From NCBI GenBank assembly GCA_002482405.1, contig DLFX01000237.1, positions 786 through 6,226 of the forward strand: a stretch of DNA of 5,441 nucleotides, in the 5' to 3' direction. A program made the translations under genes and the position numbers. Shown in pieces: positions 4,198-5,441 of the stretch (positions are counted from its first letter, which is position 1; every line of letters begins with the position of its first letter). Under the pieces are notes generated by a model. That model was not told where the DNA came from and ran no database searches. It saw only the letters and a list, made by a program, of their open reading frames with translations. Origin of the DNA: Firmicutes bacterium UBA7709. GTDB taxonomy: Bacteria > Bacillota_A > Clostridia > Peptostreptococcales > Anaerovoracaceae.

Positions 4198-5441
4198 TCA
4201 AAAACGCGGCGGAATGCTCTGCTCAAAGGAGAATAGATTCTCGGGGTCGTACTTTTGCTTGACCCTGATCAGCCGGGGCAGATTGCTTTCAAAGTATGCG
4301 CGGGGCCAATCGCGGATTGCGGAGTCGCAGTAATTGCAATATGCGCCCCGTGTGTAAGGCAGCATGGATCTGCGAAACCCCTCGATCCATTTGATGTTTT
4401 TTTCCGCGTCCGCATCCTGTTGCCAATAGGATTGATAGTGCATCACGAACAGGGATTTGCGATGGGGAAATGCCGTTGCGCTTTCGGGTACCCGGCGGAT
4501 CTGGCCCCCATAGGCATCGAGGGAGAGCACGTTGGAGGGGCCCGGGGCGGTCTGCAGGTTGCGGATCAGCACGCTGAGAGCTTCATGGGACAGCGGCTCG
4601 TAACCGTAGGCGGAGGAATTTTTAAATTTATCCTGCCGCAACGGCGTCCCCGCGAAGAAGCAAACTGCCTCGATCCAGCTGATAGACTGAAATTCGGCAG
4701 TCTTTGGGGGAACCGCCTCCTGAAGAGGTTCCAGGAGCTGCCGGAGTTCCTCTTCGGAGCCGACAAACACGCCGTTTGCCCGGAGATCGCCCTGATTCTG
4801 CGCGGGCAGAGCCAGGAGAGAGGTAAGGCGGGGATCCGCAAAGGGGGCCCATGTCTGCCAGTAACCTACCACTTTTTCGAGATCGGCAAAGTCCCAGGTT
4901 ATTCTATAGCGGGAGACATTTCCGATGGGGTGCACGCGGAAGGTAAAGGATGTGACCACGCCGAAGCTGCCTCCCCCTCCGCCCCGGCAAGCCCAGAGGA
5001 GGTCGCTGTGCTGTCTGTCATTCGCGCGGATGATCCGGCCCCGGGCTGTGACCATCTCCACCTCAAGGAGGCTGTCGCAGGTCATTCCAAGGAGCCTTGA
5101 CAACAATCCGTATCCCCCTCCGAGAGTAAGGCCCGATACGCCGACTGTGGGGCAAGTCCCGCCGGGAATGGCCATTCCGTGATTCCAAAGAGTTTCGTAA
5201 AGCGGAAGCAAACGGTGTCCCGCCCCGACCTGCGCCGTGCGGTTTTCCGGGTCGATTTGCAGTCTCAGCAGGCAGCTGACGTCGATGACGAGGCCGCCGT
5301 TGACGAGGGAATATGCTTCATAGCTATGTCCGCCGCCCCGGATGCGAAAGGGCAGCCGGTGTCTGCGGACCCATAGGATCGCGTTCACCACGTCCCGTTC
5401 GCTCTTGCAGTAAACGATGATCAGAGGAAACTTGTTAAAGT
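4198..5441 (-). CDS. Berberine-bridge-like FAD-linked oxidase, 5' partial
   Basis: The minus-strand frame is open from the right edge to TGA at 4198-4200, giving 413 visible residues. The GTG at 5391 is not the start: the frame continues upstream as FNKFPLIIVYCKSERDV, the normal lead-in to this fold, and perhaps 30-40 residues lie outside the window. The N-terminal part is a PCMH-type FAD-binding domain (FRIRGGGHSYE near residues 31-41, GGTCPTVGVSGLTLGGGYG at 93-111, RGGGGGSFGVVTSFTFRVH after it). His38 (codon 5326-5328) and Cys96 (codon 5152-5154) match the two residues that bind FAD covalently in berberine bridge enzyme. The C-terminal BBE domain is at about 362-413, ending in YDPENLFSFEQSIPP. 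Such enzymes oxidise sugars, alcohols or secondary metabolites with O2 or another acceptor; Bacillus YgaK and YvdP (CotQ) are of this type. The substrate cannot be told. No signal peptide can be judged because the N-terminus is missing. Confidence 0.92.
   Translation of the reverse strand, partial: FNKFPLIIVYCKSERDVVNAILWVRRHRLPFRIRGGGHSYEAYSLVNGGLVIDVSCLLRLQIDPENRTAQVGAGHRLLPLYETLWNHGMAIPGGTCPTVGVSGLTLGGGYGLLSRLLGMTCDSLLEVEMVTARGRIIRANDRQHSDLLWACRGGGGGSFGVVTSFTFRVHPIGNVSRYRITWDFADLEKVVGYWQTWAPFADPRLTSLLALPAQNQGDLRANGVFVGSEEELRQLLEPLQEAVPPKTAEFQSISWIEAVCFFAGTPLRQDKFKNSSAYGYEPLSHEALSVLIRNLQTAPGPSNVLSLDAYGGQIRRVPESATAFPHRKSLFVMHYQSYWQQDADAEKNIKWIEGFRRSMLPYTRGAYCNYCDSAIRDWPRAYFESNLPRLIRVKQKYDPENLFSFEQSIPPRF

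Noticed and set aside
4255..5100. Plus-strand frame of 281 codons opposite the FAD oxidase
   Set aside because: It is the shadow of a clearly recognised minus-strand enzyme with intact motifs; the protein is cysteine- and proline-rich with no family resemblance.
5376..5391. GTG at 5391 as the start of the FAD oxidase
   Set aside because: The frame stays open to the window edge and the upstream residues (FNKFPLIIVYC) fit the fold, so the gene is simply cut by the edge.

Overview
The window looks like chromosome from a Bacillota (Firmicutes) bacterium, probably an anaerobic Clostridia. The basis is a YlmH-type S4 protein, a cysteine-rich DUF1847 protein, purine-rich Shine-Dalgarno sequences before the genes, and moderate GC content. 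No rRNA, tRNA or CRISPR array is visible, and I cannot assign a genus.

Layout. 1-517 (minus) is the 5' part of ylmH, running off the left edge just before its S4 domain. 518-972 is non-coding: a candidate ylmH promoter, a terminator-like hairpin, a 24-bp tandem repeat and four copies of a degenerate ~31-bp repeat. 973-2438 is a complete 1466-bp IS3-family insertion sequence with 25-bp imperfect terminal inverted repeats and a single-ORF (OrfA-OrfB fused) DDE transposase. 2439-2822 is again non-coding, with three more short repeats built on the same plan, small palindromes, a minus-strand terminator-like hairpin and a candidate promoter. 2823-3452 (plus) is a DUF1847 protein. Converging on it are two minus-strand genes: a helical protein of unknown function (3496-4134) and, 63 bp upstream of that, a berberine-bridge-like FAD-linked oxidase (4198 to the right edge, N-terminus missing).

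How the parts relate. The protein-coding genes do not form an evident common pathway. ylmH acts in translation quality control, DUF1847 is a probable metal- or thiol-containing protein of unknown role, and the oxidase may be co-oriented with the helical protein by chance or as a two-gene unit. The part least explained by known families is the non-coding DNA around the IS. It holds at least seven related short repeats in both orientations, and the IS lies in the loop of an inverted pair of them. If the IS is removed on paper, the flanks form a 14-bp imperfect palindrome (12/14) with five unpaired bases on each side. This resembles the behaviour of IS1397, an IS3-family element that inserts into the loops of palindromic units, but with a different repeat. 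A second point is an A7 slippery heptamer placed in frame inside the fused transposase, where a -1 slip would yield a short OrfA-like protein.
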